A stretch of 14,121 bases of DNA. Source: Candidatus Dormiibacterota bacterium. GTDB taxonomy: Bacteria > Chloroflexota > Dormibacteria > Aeolococcales > Aeolococcaceae. A model generated the notes under the pieces. The model was not told the origin of the DNA. It saw nothing but the letters and a program-made list of their open reading frames with translations, and made no database searches. Below, piece after piece: positions 6,396 through 13,458 of this stretch. Numbering within the stretch: the first letter of the stretch is position 1; every line of letters starts with the position of its first letter. The DNA is taken from positions 477 to 14,597 of the forward strand of contig PLXL01000122.1 of the NCBI GenBank assembly GCA_003153215.1, read 5' to 3'. The translations under genes and the position numbers were made by a program.

Positions 6396-7628
6396 CTACA
6401 GCCTCACAGCCAGTGGCTTAGCCGCATGGAGCTCAAGTGGCTCTCGCGGGAAGCTAGTGAGTGTGTCACATCCATCGGCAGTGACAAGCACCATGTCCTC
6501 ATTACCGTAAAGCCAGCCGTCGGCATCTAGACGCGGCTCAACCGTAATCACCATACCCTCGGAAAGAATCATCTCCTCCATACCCATGTCTGGCCGACTG
6601 TGCACGTCGAGCCCTAGGCCGTGTCCGAGGAAACCGTCCCAGAGCTCGAAGCCGCCCTCTTTGGCGACACTCTGAGCTAGGCGCACGAGATCCTGAACTT
6701 GCGCGCCTGGCTTGACGGCTTTTCGGACCTCAACAGACATGCCCAAAGATATGTCGTACGCCCGCTGCTGGCGACCGGTTGGCTTGCCCACTACCCGTGT
6801 CCGCGAGGTGTCAATCGGGTATCCCCTGTAGCGCATGCAGATGTCCCAGTTTACCGCATCGCCGACCATGATTATCTTCGTGCTCAAGGGCACGTGGAGC
6901 CGGCATAGCCTGCCAACTGGTCCTGAGCTGATCAAGGACGGTGAGATGGGCGAGCACTCCTCGTAGATTGGATCAGCGTCGCGCATCACCGCCTCAGCCG
7001 CTCGAACAAGCTCGAGTTCGCTGCGGCCCCCACCTTCCCGCAGTGCGCTCACGAATGCCTCGTGGCCGGTGTCCCCTATCCTTGCGCCCTCTCGGAACAT
7101 GGCCACCTCCCAAGGGCTCTTTATCAGCATGAGGCCCTCGACCAGCGTTGAGGGGACTAGCTCGATGCCGGGGAGCAGCTGACGGAGGTCCAAGTATAAC
7201 GGAGCGGGGAACTTGTCCCAGGTCTCAATTCCAACGCGCCCCGTCGCCTCATTCTCCCGCAGGAGCGCGGCAATAGCTTCGGCCTCGGACGGCTGCCACG
7301 CTAAGTCCCCTCCGAAGCTGCTGAGCGTCGTACGGGCCGTGCAGGCCTCCCGATCGAGAAGCTCACCCTTGTCGAAGACGAGTACCGGCTCTCCCGTCAA
7401 GGGCAGGACAAGGAGCGACGCATCAAAGATATTGATGTCCTTTCGTTCCGGCCCACGCGACAGCCATCCGCCGCGATCAGGCCAATAGCCAGATAGGTAC
7501 CGGAGCGCACCATTCATCTTGGTATTGCCATACACCAGCAACGCCGTGTAGCCTTCCTCTCGCATCGCGACTCGCGCCCGGCCTATTCTCGAGGCTACCT
7601 CGTCGCATAGATCGCGCTCTCCTTCCAC
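6396..7628 (-). CDS. M24-family metallohydrolase (Xaa-Pro peptidase / creatinase-like)
   Basis: Pita-bread-fold enzyme, 410 residues. It has a creatinase-type N-terminal domain (about 10-165), with a KSPWEVAMFREG linker (170-181), and a C-terminal catalytic domain. All five dinuclear-metal ligands are visible: D262 (NWDICMRYRGY), D273 (PIDTSRT), H336 (GHGLGLDVH), E364 (VEPRL) and E377 (GNEDMVLV). Relatives include Xaa-Pro peptidases and non-peptidases such as creatinase, ectoine hydrolase (DoeA) and the DMSP lyase DddP, so the fold does not fix the substrate. Position between BKACE and an E1 complex points to cleavage of a small metabolite rather than general peptide turnover. The start is GTG 7628, three bases after the BKACE stop, with GGGGGAG formed by the end of the BKACE gene. 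Confidence 0.88.
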   Translation of the reverse strand: MEGERDLCDEVASRIGRARVAMREEGYTALLVYGNTKMNGALRYLSGYWPDRGGWLSRGPERKDINIFDASLLVLPLTGEPVLVFDKGELLDREACTARTTLSSFGGDLAWQPSEAEAIAALLRENEATGRVGIETWDKFPAPLYLDLRQLLPGIELVPSTLVEGLMLIKSPWEVAMFREGARIGDTGHEAFVSALREGGGRSELELVRAAEAVMRDADPIYEECSPISPSLISSGPVGRLCRLHVPLSTKIIMVGDAVNWDICMRYRGYPIDTSRTRVVGKPTGRQQRAYDISLGMSVEVRKAVKPGAQVQDLVRLAQSVAKEGGFELWDGFLGHGLGLDVHSRPDMGMEEMILSEGMVITVEPRLDADGWLYGNEDMVLVTADGCDTLTSFPREPLELHAAKPLAVRL

Positions 7629-7631
7629 TGG

Positions 7632-8528
7632 TCACTCCCCCTTTCCCGCAGCTCTGTTCTCAAGACCAATGATCTCCCGAGCTTCGGCCGGGCTCGCCAC
7701 CTCCCTCCCCATGTTTCGCGCCATACTCGTGACTACCTCGACCAACTGCGCGTTGTGCTTCGCGAGTTCGCCGCTGGGCAGATACGGGTTGTCCTCCCAA
7801 CCAACCCGGCAATGGCCGCCAAGCGCAATCGCCATGGGGAGCAGCTGCCACTGTGCCTTCGGATCCATCACACTCAGGTTCCAATTCACGTTCGGAGGCA
7901 GGTGGCGGACAAGAAAGAGCAGCGCGTCTGGCGTCGGGGGAGTCCAGGCACCTCCCTGCCATCCGAGGAAGAGGGTGGCCCAGACTGGATCCTTGAGGAG
8001 CCCTCTTTGCCGTACGAACTCCAGGTTCCAGAAGGCGCCGGTGTAGAAGCTCTCAATCTCAGGCTTCACCGCATGTTCCGCCGCGGCCCGGCAGTAGAGC
8101 TCTAGCTCGTCGCGGGGATGGAGTGAATACATCTCATTGGGCGGCAGCGCGGGATCCGGCTGAAAGTACTCGTCGTGCACATTGAAGCAGAACGACATCA
8201 TCTCCGGACCTAGGTCCATGAGCTTGATCTTCTCTTCGACGCGGGCGCTGGCGATGCCAAACTGGATAACCGGATCGACAGCGCTCGTTATCTTCGCCGT
8301 GAGGTCCCGCCACCCCTCGTAGTCGATCTTCGACAGCTTCCTTCCGTCGGCCTGCATGGTGGGATCGAGATAGTGGACTCCATGATGGTGGGCAATGCTA
8401 GCGCCAGCGTTGACGGCATCGATGTACTGCTGCGCGACTGCGGTCGTGTCTGAGATCCCCGGCATGTGAGGGTTGCCCGGATACGACATCGAGGAGTCGA
8501 CAGTGACAGTGATGATCAGTTTATCCAT
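7632..8528 (-). CDS. BKACE-family (DUF849) beta-keto acid cleavage enzyme
   Basis: Zn-dependent TIM-barrel enzyme. Characterised members (3-keto-5-aminohexanoate cleavage enzyme Kce and relatives) condense a beta-keto acid with acetyl-CoA, releasing acetoacetate and the CoA ester of the remaining fragment. It has 298 residues, the normal length. Seen: the metal-binding region HHHG (47-50, corresponding to the usual HxHxR), KPEIESF (155-161) and GGHCRVGWEDNPYLPSG (237-253), with the conserved His, Arg and metal-ligand Glu (H239, R241, E245). The canonical Arg-Asp-Pro after the His pair is changed to GVHYLDP, and a basic segment follows, so the beta-keto acid may differ from known subgroups. 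ATG 8528 has AGGA seven bases upstream. It heads the compact BKACE-M24-E1 run. Confidence 0.92.
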   Translation of the reverse strand: MDKLIITVTVDSSMSYPGNPHMPGISDTTAVAQQYIDAVNAGASIAHHHGVHYLDPTMQADGRKLSKIDYEGWRDLTAKITSAVDPVIQFGIASARVEEKIKLMDLGPEMMSFCFNVHDEYFQPDPALPPNEMYSLHPRDELELYCRAAAEHAVKPEIESFYTGAFWNLEFVRQRGLLKDPVWATLFLGWQGGAWTPPTPDALLFLVRHLPPNVNWNLSVMDPKAQWQLLPMAIALGGHCRVGWEDNPYLPSGELAKHNAQLVEVVTSMARNMGREVASPAEAREIIGLENRAAGKGE

Positions 8529-8788
8529 GGTTCCATCCTATTTGGTTGGGCGCTGGGCGCGCGGTGATTGTCTGCCTACCGTCGTCTCCAGAGCGGGGCG
8601 CTAGCCGGTAACGTCGGGAAGCCGGTTGCGAGGCGCGCGGCGGATTGAGTGGCGGGCCAGAGTTCACAGTACTGGGGGGACTGTGGATCATGGCGAGGAC
8701 GTGATGACATGCGTGGCCAGCTGCCGCCGCTTCGAGGACCGCGACAAATGGCGCGCCTCGGGTCCCGTGACATACCTACAGGCTGACT
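8529..8788. other. 260-nt intergenic region between the CocE-type hydrolase and BKACE genes
   Basis: No gene is supported: the one short minus-strand open frame (8576-8773) is Arg/Pro-rich, with no properly spaced ribosome-binding site. The region is long relative to the other gaps in the cluster and probably carries a secondary promoter for the BKACE-M24-E1 block, but I cannot point to reliable -35/-10 boxes. A short inverted repeat at 8665-8685 is listed separately. Confidence 0.5.
8665..8685. promoter_or_regulatory. inverted repeat upstream of BKACE, candidate operator or attenuator
   Basis: CACAGT (8665-8670) and ACTGTG (8680-8685) form a perfect 6-bp dyad across a 9-nt spacer that includes a G6 run. 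The inner CAGTACTG (8667-8674) is itself palindromic. It lies about 137 nt upstream of the BKACE start. Such short dyads also arise by chance. Confidence 0.25.
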
Positions 8789-10429
8789 TCATGGCTCACA
8801 CACGACGAGGGTCAAGACGCATGGATTGCTAGCCGTATGAAGGACACAGTTGGTCGCGACACGCGCGTCTCGTGCCCCGGCGTCGAGCAGCGACACCACG
8901 GTCCAGTTCAGGCTCCTTCTCCATTGGGGAAACCTGCTGCCGGTGATGTCTAGGCGGAGACGCTGTCCCTTCGCGATGAAGGCGCACGTGTCTCCTAAAT
9001 CGATGGTAATAGGTTGCGCCCCGGGTGAGCGGTCGTTCAGCGCCTCCACGCGGGCCAGGCCTTCAACGAGATTGACGGAACGCCCCTCTGGGAGGACTCG
9101 GCACAGTGTGGCGGCGAAGTCGGTCTCGGGGCAGTCGGTCACTACTACAGCGTTCAGTCGGACTGGGCCGGCGATCAGCAGATCGTCAGATAGGGGCTCA
9201 GTGGTGTACACCAGGGTGGTTGTTAGCCCTTCAAGTGGGGCTTGATCGGCTGGCCCCATGGGATCGCGCCCGCCCTGGCAGCAGGAGTGGCCGCCAGGTG
9301 CCGCAATCGCGCCAAGGGGATCGTAGATGCATATATCTGGGGGCTCCCCCTCGGCTGGCGCTTCACGGTCCAGCCGCCCGTCACCGAACACCGAGTTCGC
9401 ACGGCCGTTACTGTGCAAGAAGAGCTGGATTTCGCGGGCGCCCGTCGGGGGCCAGGTGCTCTCGTACATCCAAGTCTCTCGACCAAGAACGAACGCCTCA
9501 ACCGGTGGGCGTTCGGCGAGGGAGGCGCCTTGCAGAAAGTGACTAAACCATTCCAGCTGCCGATCATCCACGTGACGAGAGCTTGCGGCGGCCGACCAAG
9601 ACCAAGGCGCATGCCACCACGGTCCCATGAGCAGACGGTGGGGCGATGCCGCTGCGTGAAACGCCGCCAGCGTGCCGCGCTGAAACGCGTCATACCACCC
9701 TCCCACGCACAGCATCGGTAATGGGGAACAAACGTCGAGCTCAGCATACCGATCCCAGTACGGATCGAGGGGACCGTGTTCGGCCCACTCGGGCCACGGC
9801 GCGCCTCGCAGGCCGCCCTTACCACATGCTGCTCTGAGTGGAAGCCTGAACCACTCCGACTCCACATCACATGAGGTGGCTCGAATAGCTTCGACGGCAG
9901 CATCATCACCTTCTCGGCGCGCTCCGCCGGCTGCAAGCTCCAATCCCCAAGACAGACAGAAGGCGAATGCGAGCACCCCTGAAGGCAGAGCCCAGTCATC
10001 GCGCACCCGAGTGGAAAAGAAGCCTGGCGCAAGTGTAACGAGGCCGCTTGGCCGACTCGCAGCCACCGGCACCTGGATCGCGCCCGCGTAGGAGTATCCA
10101 TAAGTTGCCACCAGGCCGTTGCATTCCTTAAGGCTGGCCAACCAGTCCACTGTTGCGCGCCCATCACGACCCTCTGTCACAAGCGGGTCCCAGCGACCGC
10201 CGCTATCAAAGCGTCCCCGGACATCCTGGACTGCCACGAGGAAGCCGTGGCTTGCGTACCAGGCGGGATGGGCGTAGCCAACCGTTTCAGCGATACGGCG
10301 CCCATAAGGCACACGCAGTAGCAACGCAGGATACCGGCCAGGCTGACGAGGACGGTATAGGTCGGCCACCAACCGGGTGCCGTCATCGAGAACCACGGCG
10401 GCGTCTTCTCTTGTGACTGAGTTGAACAT
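8789..10429 (-). CDS. CocE/NonD-family serine hydrolase (X-Pro dipeptidyl-peptidase type)
   Basis: Alpha/beta-hydrolase of the CocE / PepX-C family, 546 residues, the usual two-domain length. The catalytic domain (about 1-310) has TYGYSYAG with nucleophile S113, GGWYDAFQ with D247 and GPWWHAPW with H273. RVPYGRR (39-45) carries the Tyr expected at the oxyanion hole. The C-terminal jelly-roll domain (about 315-546) shows typical strands such as LLIAGPVRLNAVVV and QRLRLDITGSRFPQW. There is no signal peptide, so it should act in the cytoplasm on an imported ester or amide; members include cocaine esterase, cephalosporin acylases and peptidases. It starts three bases after the ABC ATPase stop (TAAGACATG), which ties it to the importer and suggests that its substrate is the transported molecule or a close derivative. 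Confidence 0.9.
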   Translation of the reverse strand: MFNSVTREDAAVVLDDGTRLVADLYRPRQPGRYPALLLRVPYGRRIAETVGYAHPAWYASHGFLVAVQDVRGRFDSGGRWDPLVTEGRDGRATVDWLASLKECNGLVATYGYSYAGAIQVPVAASRPSGLVTLAPGFFSTRVRDDWALPSGVLAFAFCLSWGLELAAGGARREGDDAAVEAIRATSCDVESEWFRLPLRAACGKGGLRGAPWPEWAEHGPLDPYWDRYAELDVCSPLPMLCVGGWYDAFQRGTLAAFHAAASPHRLLMGPWWHAPWSWSAAASSRHVDDRQLEWFSHFLQGASLAERPPVEAFVLGRETWMYESTWPPTGAREIQLFLHSNGRANSVFGDGRLDREAPAEGEPPDICIYDPLGAIAAPGGHSCCQGGRDPMGPADQAPLEGLTTTLVYTTEPLSDDLLIAGPVRLNAVVVTDCPETDFAATLCRVLPEGRSVNLVEGLARVEALNDRSPGAQPITIDLGDTCAFIAKGQRLRLDITGSRFPQWRRSLNWTVVSLLDAGARDARVATNCVLHTASNPCVLTLVVCEP

Positions 10430-10432
10430 GTC

Positions 10433-11212
10433 TTATGCGGCTCCGTTCGATTCCTGCCGACGCGTCCCAGTGATAAACCCTATCACCTCCTCCTCCGTTG
10501 TGTTCGTCGCCTGAACGACCGCAGTCAACTCGCCACGTCGAAGCACAGCGATGCGATCCGCCACGTCCATGACTTGCCTAATGCTGTGGCTAACAAGTAG
10601 CACCGTCATCCCGCGGTCACGGATCCGACGGATAAGCTCAACGATCTGTCTCTGTTGTTCCGGGCCCAGAGCTGCCGTTGGCTCATCCAAGATGAGTAGT
10701 CGCATCGCCCAGGCAGCTCCTCGAGCAACGGCGGCCGCTTGACGCTGCCCACCCGACAGAACCTTCACGGGGGCGTTCACGCCAGGAACGGTCACATGCA
10801 GGTCGCTCAGCTGCTCCAACGTGGTCCGGCGCATCTCGCCTCGGTTCAGCCAACCAACCCATCGAAGCGAGTTCCGCCACCCGCAGATCACGACCTCACG
10901 ACCCAGGAAGACGTTGCCCCAAACGGCCACATTTGGTGCGAGGGCCAAGCTTTGGTGGACCGTCTCAATGCCTCGACGGCGTGCGTCATGCGCGGAGTGC
11001 AGGGTCACCCGCTCGCCGCCAATCGCGACGGCACCCGCGGAGGGCTGCTCAACGCCGGACAGGAGCTTCACTAGGGTGCTCTTGCCGGCCCCGTTGTCTC
11101 CAACCAAGGCGAGCACTTCGCCCTCGACGATGTCCAGATTGACGTTGGACAGCGCCGTGACTCCCCCATAGTGCTTTGAGAGGCCACGTACCGCGACGGT
11201 TACATTACCCAA
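10433..11212 (-). CDS. ribose/fructose-type sugar ABC transporter ATP-binding protein (single NBD)
   Basis: Cytoplasmic ATPase powering the importer formed with the permease and binding protein upstream. It has 259 residues and one nucleotide-binding domain, whereas RbsA/XylG/MglA-type subunits carry two in about 500 residues; FrcA-like members are single and work as homodimers. Seen: Walker A GDNGAGKST (38-46), Q-loop Q87 (VHQSLAL), signature LSGGQRQ (152-158), Walker B LLILDEP (172-178) and H-loop H209 (VSHS). Helical-domain text around NVFLGREV is typical of sugar ABC ATPases. The start is inferred as TTG 11212, with a weak GGGAAAG site just upstream; no nearby in-frame ATG or GTG precedes the conserved core. 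It follows an intercistronic stem-loop and is followed three bases later by the CocE-type hydrolase. Confidence 0.9.
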   Translation of the reverse strand: MGNVTVAVRGLSKHYGGVTALSNVNLDIVEGEVLALVGDNGAGKSTLVKLLSGVEQPSAGAVAIGGERVTLHSAHDARRRGIETVHQSLALAPNVAVWGNVFLGREVVICGWRNSLRWVGWLNRGEMRRTTLEQLSDLHVTVPGVNAPVKVLSGGQRQAAAVARGAAWAMRLLILDEPTAALGPEQQRQIVELIRRIRDRGMTVLLVSHSIRQVMDVADRIAVLRRGELTAVVQATNTTEEEVIGFITGTRRQESNGAA

Positions 11213-11234
11213 CCAAACTTTCCCTGGTTGAGCC

Positions 11235-11269
11235 CGGCATCCCGTACCGCATTTCAGTGCGGGATGCCG
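11235..11269. repeat. intercistronic stem-loop between the binding-protein and ATPase genes
   Basis: CGGCATCCCGTAC (11235-11247) pairs with GTGCGGGATGCCG (11257-11269): 13 base pairs, one a T-G wobble when read on the plus strand (A/C mismatch on the minus), with a 9-nt loop. No T-tract follows, so it is probably not a full terminator. Hairpins at this position commonly stabilise the upstream, highly expressed binding-protein mRNA and lower expression of the ATPase. Confidence 0.6.
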
Positions 11270-11298
11270 AACCCTTTCCTACCCGATATGGCGCTTAG

Positions 11299-12267
11299 TT
11301 ATGGGCTGTAGGAGTTGACATTTGAACTGTCCACCATCGTGATCGGGACGCTGATGGTGGGCCCGGGGGACGGTTTGCCCTCAATGGCACGGATCGCTTG
11401 CTTCACGCAATCCTGACCCATCAGGGTCGGATTCTGACCGACCGTTGCCGTCATGGTACCCGCCTTGATTGCCGTCAGCGCGACTGTGTCCCCGTTGTAG
11501 CCGATGATGGGGATGGACCGCTTGTAGATCTGCTGCACGGCCTGAAGCGCGCCTGCCCCCATCTCGTCGTTCTCGGCGAAGATTGCCGTGAGGTTCGGGT
11601 GGGCCGTAAGCAGCGTCGATGCTACATTGTATCCGGTGTCAGTGACCCAGTTACCGGGCTCCGATTGGATCACCTGGATGCCGGGGTCCCCATCTAGCAC
11701 ACTCATCAAGCCTGCCAGGCGTGCCAGACCGGTCGTGTCACCGAGCGTTCCAGGAACCACGCCTAGGATCCCCCCGTTAGGCATAAGCTTCTCAATGTAC
11801 TGACCAGCGACAGCCCCGCCCTGCGTGTTAGGGGACGCGATGTAGGTGTAGATGTTCCCGCCCGCCGAGCTCTCGTCAACCGTGATGACGGGCACCTTGA
11901 CCTTATTGGCCGCCTGGACGGATGGGACGATGGCGTGCTCATCCAGTGGCGCCAGGCAGAGCGCGTTAACGTTCTCGGAGAGGAGTGTCGCAACGCCGGT
12001 GTTCTGTGCCTGCGTGGTTGTCGGCGCATCAACCAGGAGCTTGACGCCAAGGCTGGTCGCCTCTTGCTGCGCAGCTTGCCGCAGGGTCTGATAGAACTCT
12101 ATGGCTGCGCCATTGATGGAGAGCCCGATCCTCATCGAGGACACACTCACCGTGCTGCTGGTAGCGCCGCTGCTGCTGGTAGAGCCGCCGCATGCCGTTA
12201 GTCCGAGCAATGGCAGCAGCCCGGCGGCTAGCCAGAGTTTGGGTCCGGGTCGAATGGTCTTCCGCAT
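11299..12267 (-). CDS. sugar ABC transporter substrate-binding lipoprotein (periplasmic-binding-protein type 1)
   Basis: Extracytoplasmic receptor that presents the ligand to the permease. From ATG 12267 (322 residues) it has a positively charged start, a hydrophobic stretch (LWLAAGLLPLLG) and lipobox LTAC with the lipidated Cys at residue 26. A Gly/Ser/Thr-rich linker partly made of an 18-bp direct repeat (12155-12188) follows. The mature part reads as RbsB-like: MRIGLSING, VNALCLAPLDEHAIVPSVQAAN, VPVITVDE, GGAVAGQYI, AIFAENDEMGAGALQAV and IPIIGYNGD. The upstream ATG at 12291 would add 8 residues but has no ribosome-binding site; AGAGGT lies at good distance from 12267. The ligand is not predictable: Asn/Asp contacts resemble sugar binders, but the locus enzymes allow other small polar molecules. 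Confidence 0.9.
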   Translation of the reverse strand: MRKTIRPGPKLWLAAGLLPLLGLTACGGSTSSSGATSSTVSVSSMRIGLSINGAAIEFYQTLRQAAQQEATSLGVKLLVDAPTTTQAQNTGVATLLSENVNALCLAPLDEHAIVPSVQAANKVKVPVITVDESSAGGNIYTYIASPNTQGGAVAGQYIEKLMPNGGILGVVPGTLGDTTGLARLAGLMSVLDGDPGIQVIQSEPGNWVTDTGYNVASTLLTAHPNLTAIFAENDEMGAGALQAVQQIYKRSIPIIGYNGDTVALTAIKAGTMTATVGQNPTLMGQDCVKQAIRAIEGKPSPGPTISVPITMVDSSNVNSYSP

Positions 12268-12274
12268 ATTCTTT

Positions 12275-12280
12275 ACCTCT
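12275..12280 (-). promoter_or_regulatory. ribosome-binding site that decides the binding-protein start
   Basis: AGAGGT on the minus strand, seven to eight bases before ATG 12267. It selects that start over the in-frame ATG at 12291. Confidence 0.6.
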
Positions 12281-12399
12281 TGTCCTCTCATGTAAGTACC
12301 AATCCTTCGTCAGTCCCAGCCATAAGCTCAAGTCCTCCAGTCCCCTTTCCAGGGCATTCGCAGTTCCTCCGTCCACGATGCTCGCTATGGAGTACGACA

Positions 12400-13452
12400 T
12401 CAGCGGTCACTGTTCTCTCCGCGAGGCCGCAGCAGATAGTCGATAGTGACGGCTCCAAGGATGAGGCAGCCGATCACCACTTGCTCCCAGAAGGCTGCGA
12501 CATTGAAGAGTTCAAGTCCGTCTTCCAGGGAAGCTATGAGGATGACCCCGAGAGCAGTCCCACGAATGTCGCCGACTCCTCCAAAGAGGGATGTGCCACC
12601 AATCACAACTGCCGCTAGAGCGCTGAGTAGATCACTGCTTCCAATAGAGCCATTGCCCGAGGCGATCTCCGCGGCCACGATCATCCCAGCCAACGCCGCC
12701 AGCCCTCCACTCAGGGCGAGAACGGTGACGCGTAAACCACTAATCCGCAGACCTACCGAGCGCGCGGCCCACTCGCTGTCGCCCAGAACGTGGACGTGGA
12801 GTCCGAAACGCGTCCGCGTCATGAGAAGATACAGGGCAACGCCTATGGCCACGGCGATAATAACGTCCACTGGTATCGGTCCGAAAGACCCCTGGCCTAT
12901 TACCGTGAATGAGCTGGGTAGGCCGTAGACCGGATTACCATTGGTTATGACAAGAGCAATACCGGAAGCGACGCTAAGCATGCCAAGCGTTGTTACGAAG
13001 CTCGGCACGCGAAACAGGACGCGGATAAGTCCGCTCACGGACCCCGCCAGTATGCCCGCGCCAACGGTCGCGCAGATTGCAAGTGCAACGGGAAGATGGC
13101 CGTTCACTATGAGCAAGGCCGAGACGGCTGCCCCTAAGGCCTCGACTGATCCGACAGAGAGGTCGATCTCGCCTGCTACTAGGACGACGGTCAAGCCCAT
13201 CGCGATCAGGGCAATGTTCGCTGAATGGCTGAAGATGTTGGAGACGTTTAGAGCGGTGAAGAAGTAGGGATTGGATAGGGACAAGCCAACCCAACACACA
13301 ATGACCATCACGAGCGTGCTCGCGTTGCGCACGCGCCCGAGGATCCCACGAGTGGATTTCGTGATTAATAACCGCCCTGTGGAACTGGCTCCCCGGCTAG
13401 CTAAGCCGGCCGAGGGTTGCTCAATGGAGGTGGCGCGTGGATCTTCGTTCAT
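12400..13452 (-). CDS. sugar ABC transporter permease (RbsC-like, BPD_transp_2)
   Basis: Membrane channel subunit of the importer, 350 residues, with a hydrophilic N-terminal tail of about 44 residues followed by roughly eight to ten hydrophobic segments. Family hallmarks: AMGLTVVLVAGEIDLSVGS (84-102; usually GGIDLSVGS), FVTTLGML (152-159), the cytoplasmic coupling loop around AARSVGLRISGLRV (229-242) and ALAAVVIGGTSLFGGVGDIRGT (278-299). It starts at ATG 13452, six bases after the GntR stop, so regulator and transporter share a transcript. A 132-nt stretch separates its stop from the preferred binding-protein start. The permease-SBP-ATPase order resembles Frc-type systems more than the rbs order. 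Confidence 0.92.
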   Translation of the reverse strand: MNEDPRATSIEQPSAGLASRGASSTGRLLITKSTRGILGRVRNASTLVMVIVCWVGLSLSNPYFFTALNVSNIFSHSANIALIAMGLTVVLVAGEIDLSVGSVEALGAAVSALLIVNGHLPVALAICATVGAGILAGSVSGLIRVLFRVPSFVTTLGMLSVASGIALVITNGNPVYGLPSSFTVIGQGSFGPIPVDVIIAVAIGVALYLLMTRTRFGLHVHVLGDSEWAARSVGLRISGLRVTVLALSGGLAALAGMIVAAEIASGNGSIGSSDLLSALAAVVIGGTSLFGGVGDIRGTALGVILIASLEDGLELFNVAAFWEQVVIGCLILGAVTIDYLLRPRGENSDR

Positions 13453-13458
13453 CGGGCG

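Noticed and set aside
8576..8773. 65-codon minus-strand frame between the hydrolase and BKACE genes
   Set aside because: Arg/Pro/Ser-rich, its only AGG lies two bases from the start, and nothing in it resembles a known small protein.
9223..10167. 314-codon minus-strand frame inside the CocE-type hydrolase gene
   Set aside because: Entirely nested in a gene with a complete catalytic triad and typical domains; its own translation is Arg/Ser/Trp-rich and without motifs, so it is a frame shadow.
12155..12188. Two near-identical copies of an 18-bp unit
   Set aside because: They encode the Ser/Thr/Gly/Ala linker after the lipobox of the binding protein; simple codon-level repetition of a low-complexity linker explains them.
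12029..12400. 123-codon minus-strand frame whose ATG overlaps the permease stop as TGATG
   Set aside because: The overlap is suggestive of coupling, but the frame runs more than 230 nt into the binding-protein gene in another frame, becomes Gln/Arg/Ala-rich there, and the binding protein has its own well-placed ribosome-binding site.
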